From: Gemmatimonadota bacterium
GTDB lineage: Bacteria; Gemmatimonadota; Gemmatimonadetes; Longimicrobiales; Gaopeijiaceae
NCBI GenBank assembly: GCA_040882465.1
Contig: JBBEBG010000031.1
Coordinates: forward strand, 20,330-84,329
Length of the DNA: 64,000 nucleotides
Direction of reading: 5' to 3'
A program made the translations under genes and the position numbers. The notes under the pieces were generated by a model that made no database searches, was not told where the DNA came from, and saw nothing but the letters and a program-made list of their open reading frames with translations. Each line of letters starts with the position of its first letter. The first letter of the stretch is position 1. Shown piece after piece: positions 1-8,306 of this stretch.

Positions 1-633
1 CAGACCGTACACGCCTGGATATCAGGGATGCGGGCGATGCTTCCCGCGATCGTGATCCTCGTCCTCGCCTGGTCCCTGGGGTCGGTCACGGAGATCGTCG
101 GGACGGCGCCCTATCTCTCCCAGCTCCTGAACGAGCGGCTTCCGCTCGCCCTCCTCCCCGCGATCGTTTTTGTCACCGCGGCCGCGATCTCCTTCGCGAC
201 CGGCACTTCGTGGGGGACCATGGCGATCCTCCTTCCGGTCGTCATTCCGCTCACGGTGAGCCTCGGGGGAGGCGTGGATTTCGACGGGGGCACGCATTAC
301 TCGATCCTGCTCGGCGCGATCTCATCGGTCCTGGCGGGCGCGATTTTCGGGGACCATTGCTCGCCCATCTCGGACACGACGGTGCTCTCTTCGATGGCCG
401 CCGGCTGCGACCACGTGGACCACGTGCGAACGCAGTTGCCGTACGCCGTGACCGTGGCCGCCATCACGGTTCCCCTCGGGGACGTGGCGACGGGATACGG
501 GCTTCCCAATTGGGTAGCGCTGGCAGCGGGGGCCTTCCTCCTTTACGCCCTGGTCCGGTGGCTCGGGACTCCCGTTCCGGAAGATGCGTTGCCCGCCCCC
601 ACCGAGATTGATCGACCCGCCCCCGCGGGCTGA
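1..633 (+). CDS. nhaC: Na+/H+ antiporter, NhaC family (C-terminal part)
   Basis: The reading frame is already open at base 1, so this is the C-terminal 210 residues of a gene that begins outside the window. It holds several hydrophobic helices and two NhaC hallmarks: a GTSWGTMAILLP stretch and, further on, HCSPISDTTVLSS followed by HVRTQLPYA. NhaC proteins exchange cytoplasmic Na+ for external H+ at the inner membrane. A Pro/Asp-rich tail follows the last helix. The gene converges on the glycosidase-like lipoprotein gene with a hairpin between them. Substrate preference (Na+, or an organic exchange as in MleN-type relatives) cannot be read from this fragment. Confidence 0.88.
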   Translation, partial: QTVHAWISGMRAMLPAIVILVLAWSLGSVTEIVGTAPYLSQLLNERLPLALLPAIVFVTAAAISFATGTSWGTMAILLPVVIPLTVSLGGGVDFDGGTHYSILLGAISSVLAGAIFGDHCSPISDTTVLSSMAAGCDHVDHVRTQLPYAVTVAAITVPLGDVATGYGLPNWVALAAGAFLLYALVRWLGTPVPEDALPAPTEIDRPAPAG

Positions 634-636
634 GGC

Positions 637-659
637 CGCGCCGGTCCAACGGAGGCGCG
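637..659. terminator. Hairpin between convergent genes
   Basis: CGCGCC (637-642) pairs with GGCGCG (654-659), and an inner TCC/GGA pair closes the loop. It fills the gap between the nhaC stop and the stop of the convergent lipoprotein gene, so it could serve both strands. There is no T-tract, so intrinsic termination is only a suggestion. Confidence 0.35.
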
Positions 660-660
660 C

Positions 661-2034
661 TCAGTAGCCCGAGCCCCACACCTCCCGCGCAAATCGAGCG
701 AGGTACGCGCCCTCCGCGACCGCGATCCCCTCCGCGCCCACCGACCAGTCGTACGAAAAGAGCGCGATCCCTCCCACGCCAAGGCCGCGCGCCGCACGTC
801 CCTTCGCCACGGCCCCCTCGAAGGAATCCTGATAGATCCCGAGCCCCGCCCAGATCCGCCGGGGATCGGCGCGCGCGGCGTTTCGAATCTGCGCCTCGAA
901 GAGCGCCCCGTCGCGCCCGTAGGCCATGGGAATGACGAGGTCCACGATCCCGGCCGGAAGCCACGCCTCCCAGTCCTGGAAGCGCTCCCGGCGGGCCACG
1001 GCGCCGTCGGGGTGGACAGAGGCGCTCACGATCGTCCCCGGGCGCACGCTCCGGACGATGCGAAAAAGTCGCTCCATCGTCGTGGTCACCTGCTCGGTAC
1101 GGTACCAATCCCAGAGGGAGGGAAAGGCGGTCACGTATGCGAGCGGATCCCGGGGCCAGCGAGATTCCGCTCCGTCGGCACCGACGCCGATCCGAGGGCG
1201 CGCCCACGCCCGAAATTTCTCCAGGGACACCCTCGAATAGTCGAATTCGGGAGAAGGATAGCGGAGATAGTCGAGATGCACGCCGTCCAACGGGTAGCGG
1301 CTCACGAGATCGGCGATCACCCGATCCAGATGATCCTGAACCTCAGGGTGGGCGGGGTTTGTGAAGAGCCCCTCCACACGCCCCGCATTCTCGATCGCGT
1401 AGCGGATGAGGGCGCCCAGGTAAGCGGGCTCCCGCGGGTCGCGCTCGAAGAGCTCGGATGCCAGCGCACGCGGCACCGCGAGTCTCCCCGGGTCGGCATT
1501 GACCAGGTGACGCGGATCCCGGGGGGGGAAAACGGCGCTGGCGACGAGATGGACATTCACCCAGGCATGGACGCGAAGCCCCCTCCGGTGCGCTTCGTCG
1601 AGGACCGTGCCGAGGGGGTCGAAGGGCGCCACGGAGCCGGGCATGGACTCCGGCCTCGGTTCCCAGCGGGATTCGTAGAAAGCATCCCCGCGCCCGCGGA
1701 CCTGTACGAGGAGGGTGTTGAACCCCGACTCCGCGGCCCTCCGGACGGCCGCGCGCGCCGAATCCGGGTGGGAAAGGGCGGTCCGGACGATCCAGAGCGC
1801 CCGCACGTCTCCCGTCTCGGTCGGAAGGAGGACGGGAGGTAGGGCCCCCGAGAGTCCCCCCCCGACGTCCGGCGCGGGAACGCCGCCCGAGCTGTTGGGA
1901 CGCGCTGCCGGTGCCCCGCGTGAGGCCGAAGGCGGGGGCAGATCGGGGGGCGGTGGAGGCGTCGGAAGCCCCACCCGGGTGCAGCCGGTCACCACGAACG
2001 CGATCGCGAGGAGGTGGGCCCCATGGGCCCTCAT
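661..2034 (-). CDS. Family-10-like glycosyl hydrolase lipoprotein (GHL10/DUF187)
   Basis: Protein of 457 residues. A short hydrophobic signal ends in a lipobox-like VTGC, followed by a Pro-rich linker and a TIM-barrel domain. The family pattern is clear: VRALWIVRTAL at the first strand, a LLVQVRGRGDA segment, HAWVNVHLV, and DGVHLDYLRYP, whose Asp residues lie where this family keeps its putative catalytic acid. Related proteins are outer-membrane or surface glycosidases of poorly known substrate. The chosen ATG at 2034 gives the signal peptide directly and overlaps the tadA stop as ATGA, implying translational coupling. A frame continuing upstream is only the shadow of tadA. The exact substrate is unknown. 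Confidence 0.82.
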   Translation of the reverse strand: MRAHGAHLLAIAFVVTGCTRVGLPTPPPPPDLPPPSASRGAPAARPNSSGGVPAPDVGGGLSGALPPVLLPTETGDVRALWIVRTALSHPDSARAAVRRAAESGFNTLLVQVRGRGDAFYESRWEPRPESMPGSVAPFDPLGTVLDEAHRRGLRVHAWVNVHLVASAVFPPRDPRHLVNADPGRLAVPRALASELFERDPREPAYLGALIRYAIENAGRVEGLFTNPAHPEVQDHLDRVIADLVSRYPLDGVHLDYLRYPSPEFDYSRVSLEKFRAWARPRIGVGADGAESRWPRDPLAYVTAFPSLWDWYRTEQVTTTMERLFRIVRSVRPGTIVSASVHPDGAVARRERFQDWEAWLPAGIVDLVIPMAYGRDGALFEAQIRNAARADPRRIWAGLGIYQDSFEGAVAKGRAARGLGVGGIALFSYDWSVGAEGIAVAEGAYLARFAREVWGSGY

Positions 2035-2465
2035 TCGCCGCGGCGCTCGCGGAAGAACTCCCGGAGGAGCGCAGCCGAGGCTTCCGCCAGGACCCCCGCA
2101 GTCAGGCGGGTGCGGTGATTGAGGCGCGGATCCTGGAGGAGATTCCCGAGCGTTCCCGCCATCCCGGCTTTGGGGTCGGTCGCTCCGTACACGACCCGCG
2201 CCACCCTCCCGAGCACGGCGGCGCCAGCGCATTGCGCGCACGGCTCGAGGGTCACGTAGAGGGTGGTCCCCGTGAGGCGCCAATCTCCGAGTCGCCGGGC
2301 CCCCTCCCGCAGCGCGACGACTTCCGCGTGCGCAGTTGGATCGGAACACTCGACCGTCCGATTAAATCCTTCGGCGAGGATCCGGTTTCCCCGGACCAGT
2401 ACGGCGCCCACAGGCACCTCTCCCCGGGCTCGAGCCTGGCGCGCGCGTTCCAGGGCCCGTCCCAT
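2031..2465 (-). CDS. tadA: tRNA-specific adenosine deaminase TadA
   Basis: The 144-residue protein converts adenosine 34 of tRNA-Arg(ACG) to inosine. The zinc-dependent deaminase signature is intact: H46-A-E48, with Glu as proton shuttle, and P-C76-A-Q-C79. Length and the C-terminal REFFRER end match bacterial TadA. The ATG at 2465 places the family's first helix (GRALERARQAR) at the N-terminus. The open frame runs on upstream without a better start. The gene lies 52 bp after the LexA-like gene and overlaps the next lipoprotein gene by 4 nt. No tRNA target is present in the window. Confidence 0.93.
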   Translation of the reverse strand: MGRALERARQARARGEVPVGAVLVRGNRILAEGFNRTVECSDPTAHAEVVALREGARRLGDWRLTGTTLYVTLEPCAQCAGAAVLGRVARVVYGATDPKAGMAGTLGNLLQDPRLNHRTRLTAGVLAEASAALLREFFRERRGE

Positions 2466-2517
2466 CCAGCGACGGTCCCCTGGTTCTGAAGACTCGATGT
2501 GGGGTGAGTCTGGACCG

Positions 2518-3171
2518 TCAGTGGGTCGTGGCACTGACCGGGACGGCGGCGTCCTCGAAGCGGCGATAGAGACCGGCCACGCGCGCCGAAACCCCGATGT
2601 CCGCGGGATCCTCGACGGAGAAGGCCTGCGACTCCGCCCGGGCGGGCTGGAGGAAATGGTGCTGCCCGTTCCGGCTGTAGCGGAAGAGCTGGGGCCCCTC
2701 CGGTCGGCGTGCCACGACAAGGTCCCCTTCCCGGACCGCGGAGAAGCCGGCCGGCTCGACGAGGAGAAAATCCCCTTTCTGAACCCCGAGCCCTTCGTAT
2801 TCGCCGCTGCGCGACCGGAAGAAATAACTTCCCTTCGCGCCGGCAAGTCGGCGGTCCACCGAATAATACGCCTCGACGCCATCCGAGGAGAATCCGGTGC
2901 GGTCGTCCGGGAACGCGACGAAGCAGGGCACCGAGATCGTCTGGGGTGCAAGATCGATCCCGAGGATCTTCACGCCGCGCGAACGGGACGGGTCCCGCTC
3001 GACGTAACCCTTCTCCGCGAGCGCGCCGAGGTATTCCGACACCGTCTTCGTACTTTTGATGTCGAACTCCTCGCCGATCTCCCGGATCGAGGGCTGGTAC
3101 GTATGCGTGCGCAGATACCGGACCATGTAGTCCAAAATCTTTCGCTCGAGATCGGTCAAAATCGCGGGCAT
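2518..3171 (-). CDS. LexA-like transcriptional repressor lacking the self-cleavage dyad
   Basis: The 217-residue protein has a LexA-type winged helix (about residues 5-70; PSIREIGEEFDIKS is the recognition-helix region) and an S24-like C-terminal fold. Hand alignment to E. coli LexA puts Glu124 where the catalytic Ser119 should be, within RSGEYEGLGVQKGD, and Phe163 where Lys156 should be, within PQLFRYS. The Ala-Gly cleavage bond is replaced by a VAFPDD segment. It therefore looks like a DNA-binding LexA relative that cannot self-cleave. Ser122 lies two residues away, so a shifted active site is not excluded. The gene has its own good promoter and a palindrome just upstream of the start. Its regulon is unknown. 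Confidence 0.8.
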   Translation of the reverse strand: MPAILTDLERKILDYMVRYLRTHTYQPSIREIGEEFDIKSTKTVSEYLGALAEKGYVERDPSRSRGVKILGIDLAPQTISVPCFVAFPDDRTGFSSDGVEAYYSVDRRLAGAKGSYFFRSRSGEYEGLGVQKGDFLLVEPAGFSAVREGDLVVARRPEGPQLFRYSRNGQHHFLQPARAESQAFSVEDPADIGVSARVAGLYRRFEDAAVPVSATTH

Positions 3172-3181
3172 GCACGCTCTC

Positions 3182-3197
3182 CGGAAGCCGGCTTCCG
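3182..3197. promoter_or_regulatory. 16-bp perfect palindrome upstream of lexA-like gene
   Basis: CGGAAGCCGGCTTCCG reads the same on both strands. It ends 11 bp before the LexA-like ATG and lies just downstream of the predicted transcription start. That is a typical position for an autoregulatory operator. It could equally form a hairpin in the 5' leader near the ribosome site. Confidence 0.45.
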
Positions 3198-3213
3198 TCG
3201 CCGGGGACCCACA

Positions 3214-3242
3214 GCTTAACTGGGGGCTCGAAACGGTGTCAA
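3214..3242 (-). promoter_or_regulatory. Sigma-70-type promoter of the lexA-like gene
   Basis: On the minus strand a perfect -35 box TTGACA (3237-3242) is followed after 17 bp by TTAAGC (3214-3219), a weak -10. The -35 box overlaps the gltX stop codon, so the LexA-like gene and tadA can be transcribed separately from gltX. The predicted start near 3207 places the palindrome at about +10 to +25. Confidence 0.5.
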
Positions 3243-4696
3243 GAACGGCGATTTCGTAGGCTTTCGAGCCGGTCTAGCGCCGTGCCGATGCGAGCCATCG
3301 CCCGGTCCCTGCCGAGAACCATCAACACCTCGAAGATCCCCGGGCTCACCGCTCGCCCCGTGACCGCTACCCGCAGCGGGTGGATGAGCTTCGCCGCACC
3401 CTCCCCCCGTTCCTCCGCCAGTGTTCTCAGTGCGCGCTCCAGCGCCGCGCCTTCCCAGGTCTCGATTTCGCCGAGTTTCTCCTGCAACGCGAATAGCCGC
3501 GCCGTCGCGCCCTCGAGGTCGGGCAACCAGAAGTCCGCCTCCGCCTCCGGGTCGTATTGGGGCGGATCCAGAACATAGGCGCGCGACTGTTCGGCCAGCT
3601 CGGTCAGACTCCGCGACCTGGGCTGGAGAAGGCGCACGAGGCGTGCGAACCGCTCCGGCTCCGACTCGATCCAGGCCTCGGTTCGCTCGCGTTCCCCCGG
3701 CGGGAGGCTCTCGACCAGGAGAGGCGCCAGTTCGGCCGGAGATTTCCGCGCCAGATGCTGTCCATTCAACCATTCGAGCTTCTTCGTGTCGAAGACGGAG
3801 CTCTTCTTGAGGATTCTGTCCAGCGAGAATCGTGCCACGAGTTCGTCCCGGGTGAGCACTTCTTCGTCCGTTCCGGGAGACCATCCAAGCAGGGCAAGGA
3901 AATTCACCATCGCCTCGGGGAGAATCCCCTGCCCCGCATATTCCCCGATCGCGGTCGCCCCATGCCGCTTGGAGAGACGTTTTCCGTCGGTTCCCAGGAT
4001 CATCGGCACGTGCGCGAATCCGGGGACCGGGTGCCCCAACGCCTCGTAAATGAGGATCTGCTTCGGAGTGTTCGAGATGTGGTCGTCCCCCCGGATCACG
4101 AGGTTGATCCGCATCTCCGCGTCGTCCGAGGCGACGGCGAGATTGTAGGTCGGAGTGCCGTCGGTTCGAAGGAGAACGAGGTCTTCGATATCCGCGTTTC
4201 GGAACCGGGTTTTCCCATGGACCCGGTCCTCCCAGACCGTCTCCCCATCGGGGATCCGAAAACGAACCGCATGCGGCTCTCCCGCCGCGGCTTTTTCCTC
4301 CGCTTCGCCGGGGCGCAGCGCTTCCGCCGCCTCCCGAGGGAAGCGGAGCCCCCGGGTCGGGTGGTCCACCCGAAGTCGGACCAACTCGTCGGGCGTCGTG
4401 AAGTCTCGGTATGCCGCACCCCGTTCCAGGAGGGCGGCCACGTCGGCCCGGTGGCGATCTATCCCCAGGCTCTGGAAGAAGGGTCCCTCGTCCCAGTCGA
4501 GGCCGAGCCAGCTGAGTCCGGCCAGGATCGCCTCGACCATCTCTTCCGACGAACGTTCCTGGTCCGTGTCTTCGATCCGAAGGGCGAAGACGCCGCCTTC
4601 CTTGCGCGCGAGGAGCCAGTTGAAGAGGGCGGTGCGGGCCCCCCCGACGTGGAGAAATCCGGTGGGCGACGGAGCGAAGCGGAGGCGAAGGGTCAC
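3239..4696 (-). CDS. gltX: Glutamyl-tRNA synthetase
   Basis: Class I synthetase of 485 residues that charges tRNA-Glu. The HIGH motif appears as HVGG (residues 16-19, after FAPSPTGFL) and the KMSKS motif as KRLSKRHG (239-246). The catalytic domain fills about residues 1-310, and a helical anticodon-binding domain forms the rest. Start is GTG at 4696, which overlaps the ispG stop as GTGA and puts the FAPSPTG motif at residue 7 as usual. Whether the enzyme is discriminating or also charges tRNA-Gln depends on a gatCAB operon, which is not in this window. Confidence 0.95.
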   Translation of the reverse strand: MTLRLRFAPSPTGFLHVGGARTALFNWLLARKEGGVFALRIEDTDQERSSEEMVEAILAGLSWLGLDWDEGPFFQSLGIDRHRADVAALLERGAAYRDFTTPDELVRLRVDHPTRGLRFPREAAEALRPGEAEEKAAAGEPHAVRFRIPDGETVWEDRVHGKTRFRNADIEDLVLLRTDGTPTYNLAVASDDAEMRINLVIRGDDHISNTPKQILIYEALGHPVPGFAHVPMILGTDGKRLSKRHGATAIGEYAGQGILPEAMVNFLALLGWSPGTDEEVLTRDELVARFSLDRILKKSSVFDTKKLEWLNGQHLARKSPAELAPLLVESLPPGERERTEAWIESEPERFARLVRLLQPRSRSLTELAEQSRAYVLDPPQYDPEAEADFWLPDLEGATARLFALQEKLGEIETWEGAALERALRTLAEERGEGAAKLIHPLRVAVTGRAVSPGIFEVLMVLGRDRAMARIGTALDRLESLRNRRS

Positions 4697-5943
4697 GCCG
4701 GCGCCTCGGCCTTCGACACCACGACCTCCTCCTTCCCGTATCGTCGCCGAATGTATTCGAGGAGGATTTCCTTGAACTCCTCGACCAGTGCATCGCCCTT
4801 CAGCGTGGTGAAGTGATCGCCGTCTACATAGACGGGTGCCTTGGGCTCCTCGAAAGTGCCCGGGAGGGAGATCCCGATGTTCGCGTGGCGCGACTCCCCG
4901 GGACCATTCACCACGCACCCCATCACGGCAACCTGCAGCTCCTCGACTCCCGGGTACTTTTCCCGCCACCGCGGCATTTCGGTGCGGATGAATCCCTGGA
5001 TGCTCTCCGCCATCTCCTGGAAATAGGTCGAAGTCGTGCGCCCGCATCCGGGGCAGGAAGTGACCTGTGGTTCGAAGGACCGGATGTGGAGCGACTGGAG
5101 GATCTGCTGGGCGACCCGCACTTCCTCCGTCCGGTCCCCGCCGGGCCGGGGGGTCAACGAGACTCGGATCGTGTCGCCGATCCCTTCGATGAGGAGGACG
5201 GCGAGCGCGGTCGCGGTCGCCACGATTCCCTTTGCGCCCATTCCGGCCTCCGTCAGCCCGAGGTGGAGCGGATATTCGGAGAGCGGGGCGAGACGACGAT
5301 AAACCGCGATCAGCTCCGGCACCTCGGAGACTTTCGCCGAGAGGATGATGTGATTCGCGGGGAGACCGGTCGCCTCGGCGAGAGCGGCGGAGCGAAGGGC
5401 GCTCTCCACGATCGCCTCGCGCAGGACGACCTGGGCGTCCGCGGGTTCCGCGAGCGCGGCGTTCCGATCCATGAGCTCGGTCAAGAGCGCCTGGTCGAGG
5501 GAGCCCCAGTTCACTCCGATCCGGACCGGCTTCCCGTTGTCCACCGCGACCCGTACGATCTCCTGGAAATTCTCATCCCTTCGCTTCGCGCCAACGTTCC
5601 CCGGGTTGATGCGGAATTTGGCGAGGGCGCTCGCACAGGTGGGGAACTTCCGTAGGAGAAGGTGCCCATTGTAGTGAAAGTCGCCCACGATCGGGACGGT
5701 CACCCCCGCGTCTCGGAGGCGCGCCACGATCTCGGGGACGGCGTCGGCCGCGGCCTCGTGGTTCACCGTGACGCGGACGATCTCGCTCCCGGCCGCGGCG
5801 AGTTCCGCGGCCTGCGCCACGGTCGCGCCGACATCGGCCGTATCCGTGTTCGTCATGGACTGCACGACCACGGGATTGTTGCCGCCGACCCGGACCCCGC
5901 CAACATCCACTTCGAGGGTCCTGCGGCGCGTCCAGATGCTCAA
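4693..5943 (-). CDS. ispG: 4-hydroxy-3-methylbut-2-en-1-yl diphosphate synthase
   Basis: Iron-sulfur enzyme of the methylerythritol phosphate pathway, converting MEcPP to HMBPP for isoprenoid synthesis. The 416-residue single-block bacterial form carries the conserved QSMTNTDT start region, FRINPGNVG, and the three 4Fe-4S cysteines in SCPGCGRT and CVVNGPGE. The start is TTG at 5943 with GGGAG about 9 nt upstream. An ATG slightly further upstream is out of frame. The gene overlaps gltX by 4 nt, so the two are likely co-transcribed leftward. Divergent from the next lipoprotein gene. Confidence 0.95.
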   Translation of the reverse strand: MSIWTRRRTLEVDVGGVRVGGNNPVVVQSMTNTDTADVGATVAQAAELAAAGSEIVRVTVNHEAAADAVPEIVARLRDAGVTVPIVGDFHYNGHLLLRKFPTCASALAKFRINPGNVGAKRRDENFQEIVRVAVDNGKPVRIGVNWGSLDQALLTELMDRNAALAEPADAQVVLREAIVESALRSAALAEATGLPANHIILSAKVSEVPELIAVYRRLAPLSEYPLHLGLTEAGMGAKGIVATATALAVLLIEGIGDTIRVSLTPRPGGDRTEEVRVAQQILQSLHIRSFEPQVTSCPGCGRTTSTYFQEMAESIQGFIRTEMPRWREKYPGVEELQVAVMGCVVNGPGESRHANIGISLPGTFEEPKAPVYVDGDHFTTLKGDALVEEFKEILLEYIRRRYGKEEVVVSKAEAPA

Positions 5944-6173
5944 GGGTTGGCTCCCGGTGACTTTGCGGCATGAGAGTACTCGAAAAATCTACGACGGTGG
6001 GGAGGGGGCTCCAAGCGGAGGAGGGACGTTCTCCAGTGAGAATCGGCCCGCGGTGCGGTACGCGTCCGGTCCCGGGAGCCGGCGCACGGCGGCTCCAGGA
6101 ACCCGGCTTTGCCTCGCCCGCTCTCCCCGGACATCTTTCCCTCTGTGTCCTTTCGGCCTCGGGAGGCGGCGCG

Positions 6174-6740
6174 ATGGCATCGAACAACAGGGAAGGCACG
6201 CGCGCCCGGGCGCGGCACGGGGGAAGAACTCCCGGGGACGGGATTCCCGTCGTTCTCGTGGTGTTGGCCTTCGTCACGGCCGGGTGTTCCGGCCCGGATC
6301 CGAGCGCCGATTCACCCCCCGGGGCCGGCGTCCCCGACTCTCTCGCCATCGCCGCGGTGGTGGACCCCGAGGTGGCCTCGGAACCGGTGGAGCTCTCGGC
6401 CATCCTCCACCCGTTGAACGACTCTGGTGTGTCCGGCACGGCAATGGCGGTCCACTCCGACGACATCGTGGTGATCGTCATCGAAGCGGCTGGACTTCCC
6501 CTCCCCGGAGAATACCCGGCGGCTCTCCACCAGGGAAATTGCGCGGCGGGGGGCGAGCCTCTGGCGACGCTCGACCCCGTCATTGGACTCGCAGATCGAA
6601 CGGGAGAGAGCACGACGACCCTCGGATCCGAAAACGTCGTCCTCGAGGGCCCCCTCTTCATCCAGGTCAGCGGGGCGGGGGACGTCCCCCTCTCCTGCGG
6701 GGATCTCCCGCCTCACCGCTCTACCCGTCCCTTCCCCTGA
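6174..6740 (+). CDS. Putative lipoprotein, CHRD-like domain uncertain
   Basis: A 188-residue exported protein. After a basic N-terminus, a hydrophobic stretch (PVVLVVLAFVTAGC) ends in a lipobox cysteine, predicting outer- or inner-membrane lipidation. The mature part has a low-complexity acidic/Pro linker and then a beta-rich domain (GTAMAVHSDDIVVIVIEA, later GGEPLATLDPV and a TGESTTTL turn). That pattern resembles CHRD or Cu/Zn-SOD-like beta sandwiches, but no metal-binding histidine set is visible, so the domain call is tentative. The ATG at 6174 follows a GGGAGG ribosome site. The open frame further upstream lacks coding character. Confidence 0.6.
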   Translation: MASNNREGTRARARHGGRTPGDGIPVVLVVLAFVTAGCSGPDPSADSPPGAGVPDSLAIAAVVDPEVASEPVELSAILHPLNDSGVSGTAMAVHSDDIVVIVIEAAGLPLPGEYPAALHQGNCAAGGEPLATLDPVIGLADRTGESTTTLGSENVVLEGPLFIQVSGAGDVPLSCGDLPPHRSTRPFP

Positions 6741-6768
6741 CTCCCTCCCGTCTCACCAGGCCGTGGCG

Positions 6769-8184
6769 ATGAAAGAAATCCCTCCTTTTTTCGAGCAGGT
6801 GAATCGTTATTTCGACCGGGGGGCGGCGCTCCTGGACTACCCCAAGGGTCTCCTCGACCAGATCAAGGCATGCAACACCGTCTATCACGTGAGTTTTCCC
6901 CTCCGCCGGGACGACGGAACGATCGAGGTGATCCACGGGTGGCGGGCGCACCACTCCCAGCACCGGCTCCCCGTGAAAGGCGGGGTGCGCCTCACCAGTC
7001 ACGCCTCCGAAGACGAGGTCACCGCGCTCGCCGCGCTCATGACGTACAAGTGCGCTCTGTTGGACATTCCCTTCGGTGGCGCGAAGGGGGCGATCCGGGT
7101 GGAAAAAGACGCTTACTCCGCCGCGGAGCAGGAGCGGATCATCCGTCGCTACACCTTCGAGCTGGTGCAGAGGAACTACATCGGGCCCGGAGTGGACGTT
7201 CCGGGACCGGACCTGGGGATCGGAGCCCGCGAGATCGCGTGGATGGCCGACACCTACCTCGCCCTCTCGCGAGGTGAGGAATCCAGCTCCGCGGCCCTCA
7301 CGGGAAAGCCGCTCAGCCAGGGAGGGGTTCGCGGCCGGGTGGAGGCGACTGGACGGGGGGTCTACTTCGGCATCCGGGAGGCCTTTCGGGAACGGGAAGT
7401 GGTGGGGCGCTGCGGGCTCTCGCCGGGGCTCGACGGAAAGACGCTCGTGGTCCAGGGGCTCGGGAACGTCGGAGCTCACGCCGCGAAGTTTCTGGCGGAA
7501 GACGGGGTTCGAGTCGTGGGCATCCTGGAACGAGAGGGGGCGATTTACGACCCGAAGGGGTTCGACGTCGTCGCCGTGGCGGCCCATCGCGCTGGGCACG
7601 GATCGCTTCTCGATCTGGACGCGCCCGTGAAGCTCGGGCCCGAAGATTCCTCCCTCGGGCTGGAGTGGGAGTGCGACGTTCTCCTCCCGGCCGCCCTCGA
7701 GAACATGATCCACGCCGAGAACGCTCCACGCATCAAGGCGAAGATCCTCGCGGAGGCGGCGAACGGACCCACGACGGCGGAAGCGAGCGACATCCTCTCC
7801 CGGATGGGCGTCCTCCAGATTCCCGATCTCTATCTCAACGCAGGCGGAGTCACCGTCTCCTATTTCGAATGGGTGAAGAACCTCTCCCACATCCGCTTCG
7901 GTCGGATGCAGAGGCGATTCGAGGCCGCCTCGAACGCGCGGATCTTGACGGCCGTGGAAGGGCTCACCGGCCGGACCTTCGGGACGGACGCCTTCGCGGA
8001 GATCGCCGTCGGGGCGTCGGAGGAGGACCTGGTCAATTCCGGGCTGGAAGAGACGATGATCGCGGGGTTCCACGACCTCTGCTCGTTGGCCCAGGAGCGC
8101 GCGACGGATTACCGCACCGCGGCCTTCGCCATCGCAATCCGCAAGATCGCCACGAGCTACGAAGAGCGGGGGATCTTCCCCTGA
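6769..8184 (+). CDS. Glu/Leu/Phe/Val dehydrogenase family enzyme (glutamate dehydrogenase type)
   Basis: The 471-residue protein catalyses reversible NAD(P)-linked oxidative deamination of an amino acid, most likely glutamate. N-terminal substrate domain: K70-G-G-V-R-L, K94 and PFGGAK106GAI are the conserved lysine motifs; GPGVDVPGPDLG follows. C-terminal nucleotide domain: VVQGLGNVGAHAAKFL is the Rossmann glycine loop. Length suits hexameric GDH-like members of about 420-450 residues plus small insertions. ATG 6769 is 28 nt after the preceding stop; an in-frame GTG at 6763 is an alternative. Substrate (Glu versus Leu or Val) is not decided by the motifs I can see. Confidence 0.88.
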   Translation: MKEIPPFFEQVNRYFDRGAALLDYPKGLLDQIKACNTVYHVSFPLRRDDGTIEVIHGWRAHHSQHRLPVKGGVRLTSHASEDEVTALAALMTYKCALLDIPFGGAKGAIRVEKDAYSAAEQERIIRRYTFELVQRNYIGPGVDVPGPDLGIGAREIAWMADTYLALSRGEESSSAALTGKPLSQGGVRGRVEATGRGVYFGIREAFREREVVGRCGLSPGLDGKTLVVQGLGNVGAHAAKFLAEDGVRVVGILEREGAIYDPKGFDVVAVAAHRAGHGSLLDLDAPVKLGPEDSSLGLEWECDVLLPAALENMIHAENAPRIKAKILAEAANGPTTAEASDILSRMGVLQIPDLYLNAGGVTVSYFEWVKNLSHIRFGRMQRRFEAASNARILTAVEGLTGRTFGTDAFAEIAVGASEEDLVNSGLEETMIAGFHDLCSLAQERATDYRTAAFAIAIRKIATSYEERGIFP

Positions 8185-8277
8185 GGATGCGGTTTATTCC
8201 ACTCAGGTCTGCCCGGCGCGGGCGGACCCCAGAAGCGGACCGATCAAACGCCGGTCCCTTTCCGCGTCAAATCATGC

Positions 8278-8306
8278 TTGCGTGACGCCCTGCGCGGATG
8301 AATTAT
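8278..8306 (+). promoter_or_regulatory. Candidate promoter before plug-only protein gene
   Basis: TTGCGT (8278-8283) and AATTAT (8301-8306) lie 17 bp apart in an unusually AT-rich patch. TGAAT-T-ATTCA (8299-8309) is a perfect small dyad on the -10 region. Transcription would begin near 8313, at the second in-frame ATG, suggesting a leaderless or very short-leader message. Confidence 0.35.

Noticed and set aside
3216..4793. Long open frame of 525 codons on the minus strand inside gltX
   Set aside because: It is a frame-shifted shadow of gltX, Arg/Pro/Gly-rich with no domain; gltX itself fits completely.
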